This document shows, piece after piece, positions 50,419-60,815 of a stretch of DNA of 64,000 nucleotides (within the stretch, counting starts at the first letter, position 1; every line of letters starts with the position of its first letter). The stretch is from NCBI GenBank assembly GCA_014132595.1, contig BMAG01000043.1, positions 62,001-126,000 of the forward strand, given 5' to 3'. This stretch comes from Gammaproteobacteria bacterium. Lineage in GTDB: Bacteria > Pseudomonadota > Gammaproteobacteria > DSM-16500. The notes beneath the pieces were generated by a model, which was not told where the DNA came from, did no database searches, and was given only the letters and a program-made list of their open reading frames with translations. The translations under genes and the position numbers were made by a program.

Positions 50419-51567
50419 TCAACTCATTGCAAAACGTAAATCTTCTTTAAGATCTTCAATCGCCTCTATTCCGACAGATAAACGAATTAGCCCGTCTGTT
50501 ATTCCTAACATTTCTCTCTGCTGCCTGGGTACGCTTGCATGTGTCATAATCGCAGGATGCTCAATGAGGCTTTCTACACCTCCTAAGCTTTCTGCTAAAG
50601 CAAATAATTGGCATCGCTCTAGTATCTGCATTGTTTGCTGTAAGTTACATTTTAATTCCACAGAAAGCATTCCGCCGAAATGTAACATCTGTTGTTTTGC
50701 TAATGCATGCTGTGGATGAGAGGTTAATCCTGGGTAAATGACACGTGCAACTTTTGGGTGAGTGCTTAACCATTTCGCCAATTCCAGCGCATTATCACAA
50801 TGCCTTTCCATACGAATAGCCAATGTTTTAACACCGCGCAGTGCTAAAAAGCTATCAAAGGGTCCTTGGATGGCTCCGATAGCATTTTGTAAAAAAGCTA
50901 ATTGTTCGGCAAGTTCCTTATTTTCACCAACAATAGCAATGCCGCCAATAATATCTGAATGCCCATTTAAATATTTTGTTGAAGAATGCATAACGATATC
51001 AAATCCATATTCTAAAGGACGCTGCAAAATAGGACTTGCGAATGTATTGTCTGCGACCGTAATAATAGGATGTTGTTTTGCGATAGCTGCTATTTTTTTT
51101 AAATCCATAATTTTCAACATGGGGTTGGTCGGGGTTTCAATCCAAATCATACGTGTTTCTTTGCGAATCGAAGATTTTAGTTTTTCAGGATCTGTTAAAT
51201 CAATCAGGGAAATATCAATGCCTGCGGAACGTTTTCGCACATTCTCAAGCAACCGATAGGTACCCCCATATAAATTATCAACTGCAATTAAGTGATCTCC
51301 AGGTTTCAAGAGCTCAAGAATGGTGGCTGTCGCAGCCATACCTGAGGCAAAAGCAAATCCTCGTAAGCCAGATTCTAAATTTGCGACACATTTCTCATAA
51401 GCATCGCGTGTAGGATTATGTGTGCGGGAATAAACATAGCCTTTATCTTTTCCTGGACTAGATTGTACATAGGTTGACGTTGCATAAATGGGAGTCATGA
51501 TAGCGCCTGTGGTGGGATCGGGTGTTTGGCCTGCGTGAATCGCACGTGTTGCTATCTGATATTTCAT
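50419..51567 (-). CDS. cystathionine gamma-lyase/gamma-synthase (Cys/Met metabolism PLP enzyme)
   Basis: 382 residues. The PLP lysine lies in the HSSTKYLNGHSDIIGG motif, with GFAFASGMAATATILELL near residue 80 and the TNPMLKIMDL segment. It belongs to the MetB/MetC/CTH fold, which covers gamma-synthase, beta-lyase and gamma-lyase. The neighbouring cystathionine beta-synthase-like gene, 15 nt upstream, makes cystathionine gamma-lyase the best guess. The pair would convert homocysteine to cysteine. Confidence 0.85.
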   Translation of the reverse strand: MKYQIATRAIHAGQTPDPTTGAIMTPIYATSTYVQSSPGKDKGYVYSRTHNPTRDAYEKCVANLESGLRGFAFASGMAATATILELLKPGDHLIAVDNLYGGTYRLLENVRKRSAGIDISLIDLTDPEKLKSSIRKETRMIWIETPTNPMLKIMDLKKIAAIAKQHPIITVADNTFASPILQRPLEYGFDIVMHSSTKYLNGHSDIIGGIAIVGENKELAEQLAFLQNAIGAIQGPFDSFLALRGVKTLAIRMERHCDNALELAKWLSTHPKVARVIYPGLTSHPQHALAKQQMLHFGGMLSVELKCNLQQTMQILERCQLFALAESLGGVESLIEHPAIMTHASVPRQQREMLGITDGLIRLSVGIEAIEDLKEDLRFAMS

Positions 51568-51582
51568 TCGTTTGTTCCTGAT

Positions 51583-52533
51583 TTATAAAAACCCATGCTT
51601 TTTCATCCAATCATCATTCACAAATGTCGTAATATAATTACGCATACAATCGGGTAAAATGACAACGCATTTTTGTCCTTTAGATAATGTCTTTGCAGCC
51701 TGTAATGCAGCCCAAACAGCCGTGCCTGATGAGCCTCCGACGAGAAGCCCTTCTTCTTTAATTAATCTTCTTGCTGTTAAAAACGAATCCTTGTCGTTCA
51801 CTTTGATATATTGATCCACCAAACTATTATCAAGAATCTGGGGAATAAAATCATATCCAATTCCTTCCACTAAATAAGGATAAGTTTCTTTTCCGCCGCC
51901 TAAAATCGAACCATAAGGATCTGCGCCCACAATTTTAATATTAGCGTCTAACTCTTTATATTTTTTCGCAAGCCCCGTAATAGTACCACCCGTTCCAACG
52001 CTGCAGACAATCATCGCTAAGCTTCCGCCTAAATCATCTAAAATTTCCTGAGCAGTTCTCGTGTAATGTGTTTCAACATTTTCTGGGTTTGTATATTGAT
52101 TTAAACAAAAAGAACGAGGGATCTCATGCAATAGTTTTTTTGCAAGTGAGATATGGCTATCAGGATCATTCCAGGCAGCTTTCGTTGGCGTGCGATAAAT
52201 TTTAGCGCCCAGCGCTTCTAATATGGCTTGTTTTTCGTAGCTCATTTTTTCAGGCATGGTAATAATAACTTTATATCCTTTAACAGCCGCAGCCATTGCA
52301 AGACCAATTCCTGTATTACCTGAGGTTGCTTCAATTAAAGTGTCTCCGGGTTGAATTCGTCCTTCACGTTCTGCTTTTTCAAGCATGCTAAGAGCCGCTC
52401 GATCTTTAACAGATCCTCCGGGATTTAAAAACTCACACTTCCCATAGAGTTCACACGACAATCCGTCATTCACTCTATTTAAACGAACTAATGGTGTTTT
52501 GCCAACGGCTTGCAAAATCGTATTGATACGCAT
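51583..52533 (-). CDS. cystathionine beta-synthase / cysteine synthase-like PLP enzyme
   Basis: 316 residues. The PLP lysine is in the NPGGSVKDRAAL motif, followed by EATSGNTGIGLAMAA and VGTGGTITG. The C-terminal part (EEGLLVGGSSG, then MRNYITTFVNDDWM) resembles the catalytic core of animal cystathionine beta-synthase more than CysK/CysM. The haem domain and the regulatory CBS domains are absent. Paired with a cystathionine gamma-lyase-like gene, it suggests reverse transsulfuration from homocysteine and serine. O-acetylserine activity cannot be excluded. Confidence 0.82.
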   Translation of the reverse strand: MRINTILQAVGKTPLVRLNRVNDGLSCELYGKCEFLNPGGSVKDRAALSMLEKAEREGRIQPGDTLIEATSGNTGIGLAMAAAVKGYKVIITMPEKMSYEKQAILEALGAKIYRTPTKAAWNDPDSHISLAKKLLHEIPRSFCLNQYTNPENVETHYTRTAQEILDDLGGSLAMIVCSVGTGGTITGLAKKYKELDANIKIVGADPYGSILGGGKETYPYLVEGIGYDFIPQILDNSLVDQYIKVNDKDSFLTARRLIKEEGLLVGGSSGTAVWAALQAAKTLSKGQKCVVILPDCMRNYITTFVNDDWMKKHGFL

Positions 52534-52551
52534 AGCGCCTCCATTATTTCA

Positions 52552-52980
52552 TTAACTTTGGGACGTAATCGTAAATTGCATTTCCTTGTGTTTCGAAACA
52601 TTACAACGATAGCTGCTTTCTGCGGGCGCTAATATGCCTGTTAAATTCACCGTCATGGATTGACCCGCTATAATCCCATCCTCTAAATTGCAAAAATTAT
52701 CAATTTTTGCATAGGGCCCAAAAGTAAGGCTGGATGCCGTGATTCGATAGGTGTGCCCGTAAGTAAAAGCAACCCAATAATTTTCTTTTTGATGAATATC
52801 GAAAAGATAAGGTGTTACGAGTTGTGTGTCTTCATCTCGCACAATCAAAAGCCAGGTGGGCTTGCCATAAAGAGTTCGAAAATGTGTATTAATTTGTAAA
52901 ACCTGACCTACTGAATTGTCTGCTTGAGCCGCCTGAATGAGACATCCTAAAATGATTAGCAATCCTAGCCATATTTTCAT
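52552..52980 (-). CDS. exported protein of unknown function
   Basis: 142 residues from the ATG at 52980, which is preceded by AGGTGA. A signal peptide MKIWLGLLIILGCLIQAAQA is followed by a predicted beta-rich domain with two cysteines (FCNLEDG and YRCNVS). The frame is open further upstream, but those residues do not look like part of the protein. It sits between dsbB and the CBS-like gene. No family recognised. Confidence 0.65.
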   Translation of the reverse strand: MKIWLGLLIILGCLIQAAQADNSVGQVLQINTHFRTLYGKPTWLLIVRDEDTQLVTPYLFDIHQKENYWVAFTYGHTYRITASSLTFGPYAKIDNFCNLEDGIIAGQSMTVNLTGILAPAESSYRCNVSKHKEMQFTITSQS

Positions 52981-53111
52981 AGTCAATATCACCTGGAAAA
53001 TCCAATCTTGTGATAGAAGTTCCCCGTAGATTCCCACAGTCACTTCTTCCTATCCTGCTGATATTAATTATATACCAATTGATGAAACCATGCTTTAACT
53101 CATAAAGGCAG

Positions 53112-53612
53112 CTAGTCAATAAATGATCTTTTGATTTGTAAAATTGTTAATAAAAATAGAATAATAAATCCAATGAGCGACCAGGCAGCTAAACTTAAAT
53201 GCAAAAACTGCCAACCTGCTTGAGAACACTCCATCCCTCCTTGCCAGACTTGCATAAGCGCTTCTTTGATAGAAAGAACATTAAAAATATAACTTAGGCT
53301 TGCACTGCAATCACCCGAGCTGCTAGGTGGTAATATTTGTAACCAAACTTGCCGTCCTGCAAATAATAATCCCGAAGCACTTGCCAAAAAACCTAAAAAT
53401 CCTAAAAATATGTTTCCATATTTTTTGAGTCTGAATAGAGTTCCAACTATAAAAATTACACTTAGCGCTGCCATGGACATACGCTGCAATAAACATAAAG
53501 GACAGGGATTCACGCCTTTATAATTTTGTAGATAAAAGGCGCTCGCCAAAAATAATGCGGTTAAAATAAATCCCAACAAATAGGTGAGATGAAATGTTCG
53601 AGCATTTTTCAT
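53112..53612 (-). CDS. dsbB: disulfide bond formation protein DsbB
   Basis: 166 residues from the ATG at 53612, which has AAGGA 7 nt upstream. It has four membrane helices. The first redox pair is in NPCPLCLLQRMSM, and a second pair of periplasmic cysteines is in GDCSAS and MECSQAGW. It reoxidises DsbA and passes electrons to quinone. It overlaps no neighbour but follows ruvX closely. Confidence 0.93.
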   Translation of the reverse strand: MKNARTFHLTYLLGFILTALFLASAFYLQNYKGVNPCPLCLLQRMSMAALSVIFIVGTLFRLKKYGNIFLGFLGFLASASGLLFAGRQVWLQILPPSSSGDCSASLSYIFNVLSIKEALMQVWQGGMECSQAGWQFLHLSLAAWSLIGFIILFLLTILQIKRSFID

Positions 53613-53632
53613 TTTATTTCCTTCTTTACTTT

Positions 53633-54067
53633 TCATTTTTGATAATATTCTATCAACCAGTTTTGTAAAATTAATTGGGCGGCCACACTATCTACTTCCC
53701 CCTCCTGCAACGCTTTATAGCCACCTTGATTAAACAAGCGTTCACGCGCATCTTTGGTGCTAAGTCTTTCATCAACACCATAAACAGGAAGATCATAGCG
53801 CAGTTTTAGTTCATCACTAAACGCTAAAGCTGCTGTCGTTAAAGGTTGTTGTGTGCCATCCATATTCAGTGGAATACCGACGACTAAAGCATCAGGCTGC
53901 CATGTTTTAATGAGTTTAGTAACTATCTCCCATTGAGGTCTGCCCTGATTTGCTTTAAGTGTCTTTAAGGGACGTGCCGATTGAGTCACTGTTTGACCAA
54001 CGGCAACACCTATTCTTTTCATTCCAAAATCAAAGGCTAATAAAATTTGCTGTGTGTTATTTTCCAT
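53633..54067 (-). CDS. ruvX: RuvX/YqgF-family putative Holliday junction resolvase
   Basis: 144 residues. It has the RNase H-like fold starting with LLAFDFGMKRIGVAVGQ, VVGIPLNMDGTQQPLT, and the active-site region VDERLSTKDARE with a late conserved Asp in VDSVAAQLIL. YqgF proteins act in 16S pre-rRNA 5' maturation and are annotated as resolvases. It follows polA by one nucleotide. Confidence 0.93.
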   Translation of the reverse strand: MENNTQQILLAFDFGMKRIGVAVGQTVTQSARPLKTLKANQGRPQWEIVTKLIKTWQPDALVVGIPLNMDGTQQPLTTAALAFSDELKLRYDLPVYGVDERLSTKDARERLFNQGGYKALQEGEVDSVAAQLILQNWLIEYYQK

Positions 54068-54068
54068 A

Positions 54069-56759
54069 TTAATGTCCTGATGCAGCGTCCCAGTTATCTC
54101 CTACACCTATCGAAACCAATAAAGGAACTTTAAGTGCGGCTGCATTCATCATACAGGTACGAATTTTTTCCGTTAAAATATCAACCTCTGATTCAGCAAC
54201 TTCGAAAACCAATTCATCATGCACTTGCATGATCATTTTTGCCTTAACAGGATTAGTTTGAAACCAATGGTCGAGAGTAATCATAGCACGCTTGATCAGA
54301 TCCGCAGCCGTTCCTTGCAAAGGTGCATTAATAGCCGTTCTTTCTGCTGCGCGCATACGTAAAATCTGAGAGGAATTGATCTCGGGTAAATATAATCTTC
54401 GTCCCCAAAGTGTTTCCACATAGCCTTGCTGATGCGCTTTTGCGCGGGTATTTTCCATGTAAGATTTTACTCCTAAATATCTCGCAAAATAACGATCAAT
54501 ATAGGATTGCGCTGCATCCCTATCAATGCCTAATTGTTTTGCTAAGCCAAAAGCAGACATCCCGTAAATTAGGCCAAAGTTAATGGCTTTTGCATTACGT
54601 CTTTCTTCATTAGTTACTTTATCTATAGAAATTCCCAATACTTCCGCAGCGGTTGCACGATGAATATCTAAGTTTTTTGAAAATGCTTGCAGCAAATGTG
54701 GATCATCAGAAATATGCGCCATAATACGCAATTCTATTTGTGAGTAATCGGCACTTATGATTTTATAACCTTTAGGCGCAATGAAAGCTTGTCGAATCCG
54801 CCTGCCTTCTTGCATACGCACGGGAATATTTTGTAAATTAGGTTCCGAAGAAGATAAACGTCCGGTTGCAGCGCCTGTTTGATTATAAGAAGTATGAATG
54901 CGACTCGTTTTTGAATTAACCTGTTCTGGTAGTTTTTTAGTATAAGTCGTTATTAGCTTGCTTAAGCTGCGATACTCAATAATGAGTTTTGGCAACTCAT
55001 ATTCAAGAGCTAATTCTTGTAAGATCGGATCGGCCGTTGAAGGTTGCCCTGTCGGTGTTTTTTGCAATATAGGCAAATTTAATTTTGTGAATAATATTTC
55101 TTGCAGCTGCTTGGGAGAATTCAAGTTAAAAGAAGCTCCTGCCAACAATATAATTTCCTGATCAAGTTCATTTAATCTTTTTTCTAATTCTGCACTTTGA
55201 CGTTTTAACATTTCTACATCTATCAGTACGCCATTTCTTTCCATACGAGCCAATACTGGAATAAGCGGCATTTCAATTTCTTCAAAAACAGACTTAAGTC
55301 CTGCTTCTTTCAGAAGTTTAGGCCAAAGTGTTCGATGTAATTGCATCGTTACATCAGCATCTTCTGCAGCATAAGTTGCGGCCGCTGCAATTGGAATTTG
55401 ATTAAATGTAATTTGTTTTGCACCTTTGCCCGCAATATCTGTAAATTGAATGGTACGCCAACCCAAATATTTTAAAGCGAGTGAATCCATATCATGGTTT
55501 TGGCTATTACTATCCAAAATGTAGGATTCCATCATGGTATCATAAGCAATGCCTTCTAATTGAATTCCATGATTTGCCAACACTTCAAGATCATATTTAA
55601 TATTATGTCCTATTTTTTTAATATTCGGATTTTCAAGGATAGGTTTTAATTGTGATAGAACATTTTCACGATTTAATTGAGCGGGTGCATCCATATAATC
55701 ATGAGTTAATGGAATATACGCTGCTTTTCCAGGTGTTATTTCAAATGAAACGCCAACAATGTTAGCTTCCATATAATTCAAGCTTGTTGTTTCCGTGTCA
55801 AAAGCAAAGATTTCAGCTTGATTAAGTTTATTTAACCATTTCGTTAATGCTTCTTGTGTGAATACAGTTTCATAATCGGCATACTTGTCATGAATATCTA
55901 CCGTTGTTTTTTCTAATAGTGCATTTAGCCAATTTTTAAATTCCATTTCTTGAAATAGATTTTTTAATTTTTCATTATCAGGTGATTGTCTTTTTAAGTC
56001 ACTTAACTGAAGTTTTAAAGGCACATCTAATTTAATTGTCGCTAATTGCTTTGCTAAAGGAATCTGCGCTAGAGAAGATCGTAAGTTTTCCCCCACTTTT
56101 CCTTTAATATTGTTCGCATTTGTTATCAAACTGTCTAATGAACCATATTCTAATAACCATTTTACTGCTGTTTTAGGGCCTACTTGCGGCACCCCCGGGA
56201 TGTTATCAGAGGTATCTCCGACCAAGGCTAAATAATCAATGACTTGCTCTGGTGTAACGCCCATTTTTTCTTGCACAGCTTTAGGATCTAAAACAGTGTC
56301 TGTCATCGTGTTAACCAATGTGATATAAGAATCAACTAATTGCGCGAGATCTTTATCGCCGGTGGAAACAAGGGTTAATCTTTGTTCCTGTGAGGCTGCT
56401 TTTGCCAAGGTACCAATAACATCATCCGCTTCTACTCCTTCCTCCATAATCAAAGGTAAACCCATTGCACGAATAATAGAATGAATCGGTTCTATTTGCT
56501 GGACTAATTCGCTTGGCATTTCTTTACGATGAGCCTTATAAGATGCATAAATTTCATCCCTAAATGTTTTGCCTTTCGCATCAAACACGACTGCAATATA
56601 TTCTGGATCGTATTCTGCTAATAATCGCCGCAGCATATTGATCACTCCATATACAGCACCAGTAGGAAAGCCTTTTGAATTCGTCAATGCAGGCATGGCG
56701 TGAAAAGCACGATATAAATAGGAAGAACCATCGATGAGTATGAGTGGTTTTTGCATAAC
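54069..56759 (-). CDS. polA: DNA polymerase I
   Basis: 896 residues from the ATG at 56759, preceded by GGAAG; an ATG five codons earlier is less likely. The 5'-3' exonuclease domain (LILIDGSSYLYRAFHA) comes first. The 3'-5' exonuclease domain follows, with FAFDTETTSLN and its acidic residues kept. The polymerase domain has the motif A DYSQIELRI, motif B RRNAKAINFGLIYGMS and motif C VHDE. It acts in primer removal and repair. Confidence 0.98.
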   Translation of the reverse strand, partial: VMQKPLILIDGSSYLYRAFHAMPALTNSKGFPTGAVYGVINMLRRLLAEYDPEYIAVVFDAKGKTFRDEIYASYKAHRKEMPSELVQQIEPIHSIIRAMGLPLIMEEGVEADDVIGTLAKAASQEQRLTLVSTGDKDLAQLVDSYITLVNTMTDTVLDPKAVQEKMGVTPEQVIDYLALVGDTSDNIPGVPQVGPKTAVKWLLEYGSLDSLITNANNIKGKVGENLRSSLAQIPLAKQLATIKLDVPLKLQLSDLKRQSPDNEKLKNLFQEMEFKNWLNALLEKTTVDIHDKYADYETVFTQEALTKWLNKLNQAEIFAFDTETTSLNYMEANIVGVSFEITPGKAAYIPLTHDYMDAPAQLNRENVLSQLKPILENPNIKKIGHNIKYDLEVLANHGIQLEGIAYDTMMESYILDSNSQNHDMDSLALKYLGWRTIQFTDIAGKGAKQITFNQIPIAAAATYAAEDADVTMQLHRTLWPKLLKEAGLKSVFEEIEMPLIPVLARMERNGVLIDVEMLKRQSAELEKRLNELDQEIILLAGASFNLNSPKQLQEILFTKLNLPILQKTPTGQPSTADPILQELALEYELPKLIIEYRSLSKLITTYTKKLPEQVNSKTSRIHTSYNQTGAATGRLSSSEPNLQNIPVRMQEGRRIRQAFIAPKGYKIISADYSQIELRIMAHISDDPHLLQAFSKNLDIHRATAAEVLGISIDKVTNEERRNAKAINFGLIYGMSAFGLAKQLGIDRDAAQSYIDRYFARYLGVKSYMENTRAKAHQQGYVETLWGRRLYLPEINSSQILRMRAAERTAINAPLQGTAADLIKRAMITLDHWFQTNPVKAKMIMQVHDELVFEVAESEVDILTEKIRTCMMNAAALKVPLLVSIGVGDNWDAASGH

Positions 56760-56822
56760 ATTCGCTTCCATCATTATAGGGTTGTTGAGGATAACATAGG
56801 TTTTTTGATTGAGGAATAATTG

Positions 56823-57473
56823 TTACGAGTGGTGTGTCGTGGGTGTCGAAAGTAAAGAAAAGACTTCTTCATCGGTAGTTTGAGAAAAATCATCGTAATA
56901 TTGGCCAACCGCATAAAAATCTCTTGTTTTAAGCGGGCAAATTAATTTATCGACTAAAGGTGACATTTTCTCATAGGTTGAAATAGAAGCCACAGGCACC
57001 GCAACGATAATATTGGCTGGATTTAACTGTCGTAGTGCTTTTATTGCAACGCGTAATGTTGCTCCGGTTGCAATACCATCATCGATTAAAATAACCGTTT
57101 TTCCATTTAAAATAGGAAATTCTTTTTGGCCGCGGTAAGCAATTTCTCTTCTTCGTAATTCTTTTGATTCTTCTTTAATAACATCGTCGATCGCTTGTTT
57201 AGATATTGATAAACTTTTAACCACATCTTCATTAAAAACGATCGTATTCCCCATAGCAAGAGCGCCCATCGCAAGTTCCTCATGACCTGGAACACCTAAC
57301 TTACGCACAATAAATACGTCGAGAGGGATTTTAAGTGCTTTAGCGACTTCAAATGCCACGGGAACGCCGCCACGAGGTAATGCAAGAATAATGACATCTG
57401 AACGATTTAAATAAGCTTTAAGCTCATTCGCGAGGGTTTTGCCTGCAGCGAAACGATTGGCGTATCTATCCAT
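56823..57473 (-). CDS. phosphoribosyltransferase-domain protein
   Basis: 216 residues from the ATG at 57473, which has AAGGTG 6 nt upstream. The PRPP-binding motif is VILIDDGIATGATLRVAIKAL (hydrophobic-DD-G-TGAT). LALPRGGVPVAFEVA and a RKLGVPGHEELAMGA flexible loop are typical of stand-alone predicted phosphoribosyltransferases. The nucleobase or other substrate is not known. Confidence 0.85.
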   Translation of the reverse strand: MDRYANRFAAGKTLANELKAYLNRSDVIILALPRGGVPVAFEVAKALKIPLDVFIVRKLGVPGHEELAMGALAMGNTIVFNEDVVKSLSISKQAIDDVIKEESKELRRREIAYRGQKEFPILNGKTVILIDDGIATGATLRVAIKALRQLNPANIIVAVPVASISTYEKMSPLVDKLICPLKTRDFYAVGQYYDDFSQTTDEEVFSLLSTPTTHHS

Positions 57474-57543
57474 GTAAAGCACCTTATCAACTCGTCTGGG
57501 ACTCTTAACTTTGTGTTTTTTGCCTTAAGCTTAATTATTATGC

Positions 57544-58899
57544 TTATTTTCCGATGCAAAAACTAGAAAATATTTTACCGAGTAAATCATCCGATGTAAA
57601 AATACCCGTAATTTCACTTAATACGATTTGAGCTTGTCTTAAATCTTCAGCAAAGAGTTCTGCTGCCTGATGATCTTTTAATTGCTTGAGGCCATGTTTT
57701 ATAAAATGATCGGCTTTTAAGAGCGCATCAATATGTCTACGTCGTGCTGAAAAAATACCTTCATGAGTCGTTTGCATACCCACATTTGATTTAATTTGTT
57801 GTTTTAACAGCTCAATACCATCCCCGCTTTTTGCAGATAATGCAATTTCAATACCTCCATTTTTATGAGTGATCGATGGGGATTCCTGTAGTAAATCAAT
57901 TTTATTATGTATTGTAATAACGGTTGCATGTTCAGGTATATTTTTTATAAAAAGGTTTAAGTCTGGCTTAGTGGAATTATTCGCATCGATGACAAATAAT
58001 ATTAAATCTGCACGAGCTATTTCTGCATGTGCCCTTTTTATTCCTTCCTGTTCAATAGGATCATGACTTTCACGTAATCCTGCGGTATCAATAATATGTA
58101 ACGGCATACCATCAATGAGAATATGTTCCCGTAAAAGATCTCTTGTAGTCCCGGGAATATCAGTGACAATCGCAGCTTCTTTCCCACTTAATCGATTTAA
58201 TAAACTTGATTTTCCAGCATTAGGTAAACCCGCAATCACAGCCGTAATTCCTTCTCGTAATAAGCTACCTTGCAATGCTTCTTTTTGGACGGTTTCTAAC
58301 ATGTAGTTAATTTGATTTAAATCATTTTCCACTTGGTTATCTGTTAAAAAATCGATTTCTTCTTCAGTAAAATCAATGGCTGCTTCGATGTAAGTTCGTA
58401 AACGAATTAAAGCATTAACGAGCGCATTTATTTTTTCAGAAAAATGGCCTTGTAATGACCGCATGGCTGCACGTGCGGCTTGTTCCGATTGTGCTTCAAT
58501 GAGATCTGCGATAGCTTCAGCTTGTACTAAATCAATTTTATCATTTAAAAAAGCACGTTCTGTAAATTCCCCGGGTTTAGCAAGTCTTGCTCCTAACTTT
58601 ACAATTCGACGAATAAGACTGTTCGTGATAATAGGTCCGCCATGGGCATGTAATTCTAAAATATCTTCCCCAGTAAAAGAATGTGGGCCAGGGAAAAATA
58701 ACGCAATGCCTTTATCGATGATTTGTTTTGATGAATCAAAAAAAGAAGAGTAAATAGCATAGCGTGGTTGAAGAGGTTTTTCTAATAGAGCTTGAGCAAT
58801 TTTTGTTGTTAAGTGACCAGAGATGCGGACTATGGCCACTCCGCCACGTCCTTCTGGCGTGGCGAGAGCTACGATAGTATCTAACGTGTTATTTTGCAT
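57544..58899 (-). CDS. mnmE: tRNA modification GTPase MnmE (TrmE)
   Basis: 451 residues from the ATG at 58899. It has the N-terminal THF-binding domain, a helical domain, and an inserted G domain with GLPNAGKSSLLNRL, a DTAGLRES switch and HNKID. The conserved C-terminal FCIGK carries the catalytic Cys. With MnmG it modifies U34 of tRNAs. Its start overlaps the yidC end by 11 nt. Confidence 0.97.
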   Translation of the reverse strand: MQNNTLDTIVALATPEGRGGVAIVRISGHLTTKIAQALLEKPLQPRYAIYSSFFDSSKQIIDKGIALFFPGPHSFTGEDILELHAHGGPIITNSLIRRIVKLGARLAKPGEFTERAFLNDKIDLVQAEAIADLIEAQSEQAARAAMRSLQGHFSEKINALVNALIRLRTYIEAAIDFTEEEIDFLTDNQVENDLNQINYMLETVQKEALQGSLLREGITAVIAGLPNAGKSSLLNRLSGKEAAIVTDIPGTTRDLLREHILIDGMPLHIIDTAGLRESHDPIEQEGIKRAHAEIARADLILFVIDANNSTKPDLNLFIKNIPEHATVITIHNKIDLLQESPSITHKNGGIEIALSAKSGDGIELLKQQIKSNVGMQTTHEGIFSARRRHIDALLKADHFIKHGLKQLKDHQAAELFAEDLRQAQIVLSEITGIFTSDDLLGKIFSSFCIGK

Positions 58900-60583
58900 T
58901 ATCACGTTTTGTCTTTTTTTGAGGTACCTCTACACTACGCATGATGAACCATTGTTGTAAAAACGAAAGTGTATTATTAACAAACCAATATAACATCAGC
59001 CCCGCGGGGAAATTTAAAAATAGTGCGGTAAAAACAATAGGCATCAGCATCATGATTTTTGCTTGAGTCGGATCTGGCGGCGGCGGATTCAAGCGCTGCT
59101 GCAAGAACATCGATAAACCCATCAATACAGGTAAAATATAATAAGGATCTTTAACTGATAAATCATGAATCCATAAAATAAAAGGCGCTTGTCTTAATTG
59201 AACACTTTCAATTAATACCCAATACAAGCCAATAAAAACAGGAATTTGTACTAGAATAGGCAAACAACCACTCATTGGGTTTATTTTTTCTTTTCTATAC
59301 AGCTCCAAAGTCGCTTGTGTGAATTTTTGTTTATCATCACCAAAACGTTCTTTGAGCGCATTAATTTTAGGCTGTAATTTTTTCATTCCGCTCATGGAAC
59401 GATAGCTTTTTGCTGATAAATGATAAAACATGAGTTTAATAATCACGGTTACCAGAACAATGGACCATCCCCAATTACCCACAACATCATAAATATGCTG
59501 CATCATCCAGAAAATAATACCTGAAATAAACCAAAACCAGCCGTAATCGATGGTCAGTTTTAAACTCGGAGCTACTTTTTCTAAATTATCAGCGATGGCA
59601 GGACCTGCATAAAGTTGAGAATGTGTGGAAATGATTTGACCTGGTTGAACATCAATTTTAGGACTGATCATTCCAATGGTATATAAACCATCATTCGTGA
59701 CATGCGAAAAATATTGTAAAGGTATCGTATTATCAGGAACCCATGCACTTACAAAATAATGCTGAACCATAGCAGCCCAACCACCGGTAATGGTTTGGTT
59801 TAAATTTTGTGTATTCATTTCATTAAAGGTGACTTTTTGAAATCTTTTTTCCGGGCTTGAAATGGCTGCGCCAAAATAAGTGGCTGTTGTGCTCAAATGA
59901 CTTTGATTTGCATTTTCTCCATAATTTTTGCGTAAGAGTTGTAGATATAAATTTCCAGCCCATGGTTGGGTCGATAGATTTTCAATTTGATAGTCAACGT
60001 TAATATCATATTGACCGCGTTTAAAAATAAAGGATTTGGTTACTTTAATACCTTTAGAATTTTGCCAATGTAGCTTGACTTCAGTTTGTTCCTGGCCTGA
60101 TGCAAGCACATAGTTTTGTTGATCTGCAGTATAAACCGCCTGCCCTTTTGAAGTATCAGGTCCTTCAGGATTGAGTAATCCACTTTGTGCTAAATAACGA
60201 CTATTGGGTAAATCATTTAATAATAAAAACGATTGTGTTGAATGTAATTCAGCAGGATATTTCAGTAATTTTACCTGTGTAATATTACCACCAACTGTAT
60301 CGATATCTGCTTCAAGTGTGTCCGTTGTAACATGTATCAGAGGATTATTTGAAGCAGTTGTTAAAGGCGTTGTGGTGATGTTGTTATTTGTTGTTTTAAC
60401 GACTGCAGCGGGTTCAGTCACTTGAGGAATATAATTTGTTGACTGAATTGTGTTATTCGTTGAATTTTTTACGACGATTGCCGTTGTATGTTCTTTTTCC
60501 CAAGCTTGGTAAAAAAGTAGTAAAACAGCAATAATTGCACCATATAAAGCAATACGAATTGAATCGAGCATTTTATTGAACAT
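58889..60583 (-). CDS. yidC: membrane protein insertase YidC
   Basis: 564 residues. An N-terminal membrane helix (about 7-25) is followed by a Thr/Asn-rich linker and a large periplasmic domain (about 80-340). Five C-terminal helices carry the insertase core ([21 protein letters not shown], then [19 protein letters not shown]). It inserts membrane proteins alone or with Sec. It is in the conserved order rpmH-rnpA-yidD-yidC-mnmE. Confidence 0.97.
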   Translation of the reverse strand: MFNKMLDSIRIALYGAIIAVLLLFYQAWEKEHTTAIVVKNSTNNTIQSTNYIPQVTEPAAVVKTTNNNITTTPLTTASNNPLIHVTTDTLEADIDTVGGNITQVKLLKYPAELHSTQSFLLLNDLPNSRYLAQSGLLNPEGPDTSKGQAVYTADQQNYVLASGQEQTEVKLHWQNSKGIKVTKSFIFKRGQYDINVDYQIENLSTQPWAGNLYLQLLRKNYGENANQSHLSTTATYFGAAISSPEKRFQKVTFNEMNTQNLNQTITGGWAAMVQHYFVSAWVPDNTIPLQYFSHVTNDGLYTIGMISPKIDVQPGQIISTHSQLYAGPAIADNLEKVAPSLKLTIDYGWFWFISGIIFWMMQHIYDVVGNWGWSIVLVTVIIKLMFYHLSAKSYRSMSGMKKLQPKINALKERFGDDKQKFTQATLELYRKEKINPMSGCLPILVQIPVFIGLYWVLIESVQLRQAPFILWIHDLSVKDPYYILPVLMGLSMFLQQRLNPPPPDPTQAKIMMLMPIVFTALFLNFPAGLMLYWFVNNTLSFLQQWFIMRSVEVPQKKTKRDNAK

Positions 60584-60815
60584 GAGGTATTTTTTCCGGT
60601 ACTAAGTCAACGCCACCTTGACACCAAGGATGGCAACGTAAAATTCTTTTTAATATTAAATAACACCCGCGTAAAACACCATGTGATTCTATGGCATCCA
60701 ACGCATATTGAGAACAGGAAGGATAAAAACGACAACGATTACCTAATAATGAACTTATCAAATATTGATAAGTTTTTAAGAGAATACTTAAGAAAGCGCT
60801 AATAATTTTTCCCAC
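60573..60815 (-). CDS. yidD: membrane protein insertion efficiency factor YidD
   Basis: 80 residues with the family core [36 protein letters not shown]. YidD aids YidC-dependent insertion. Its 5' end overlaps rnpA by 28 nt and its 3' end overlaps yidC by 11 nt. Confidence 0.95.
   Translation of the reverse strand: MGKIISAFLSILLKTYQYLISSLLGNRCRFYPSCSQYALDAIESHGVLRGCYLILKRILRCHPWCQGGVDLVPEKIPHVQ

Noticed and set aside
50762-51259. 165-codon plus-strand frame inside the cystathionine gamma-lyase-like gene
   Set aside because: Antisense shadow of a conserved PLP enzyme; no promoter or ribosome-binding site seen.
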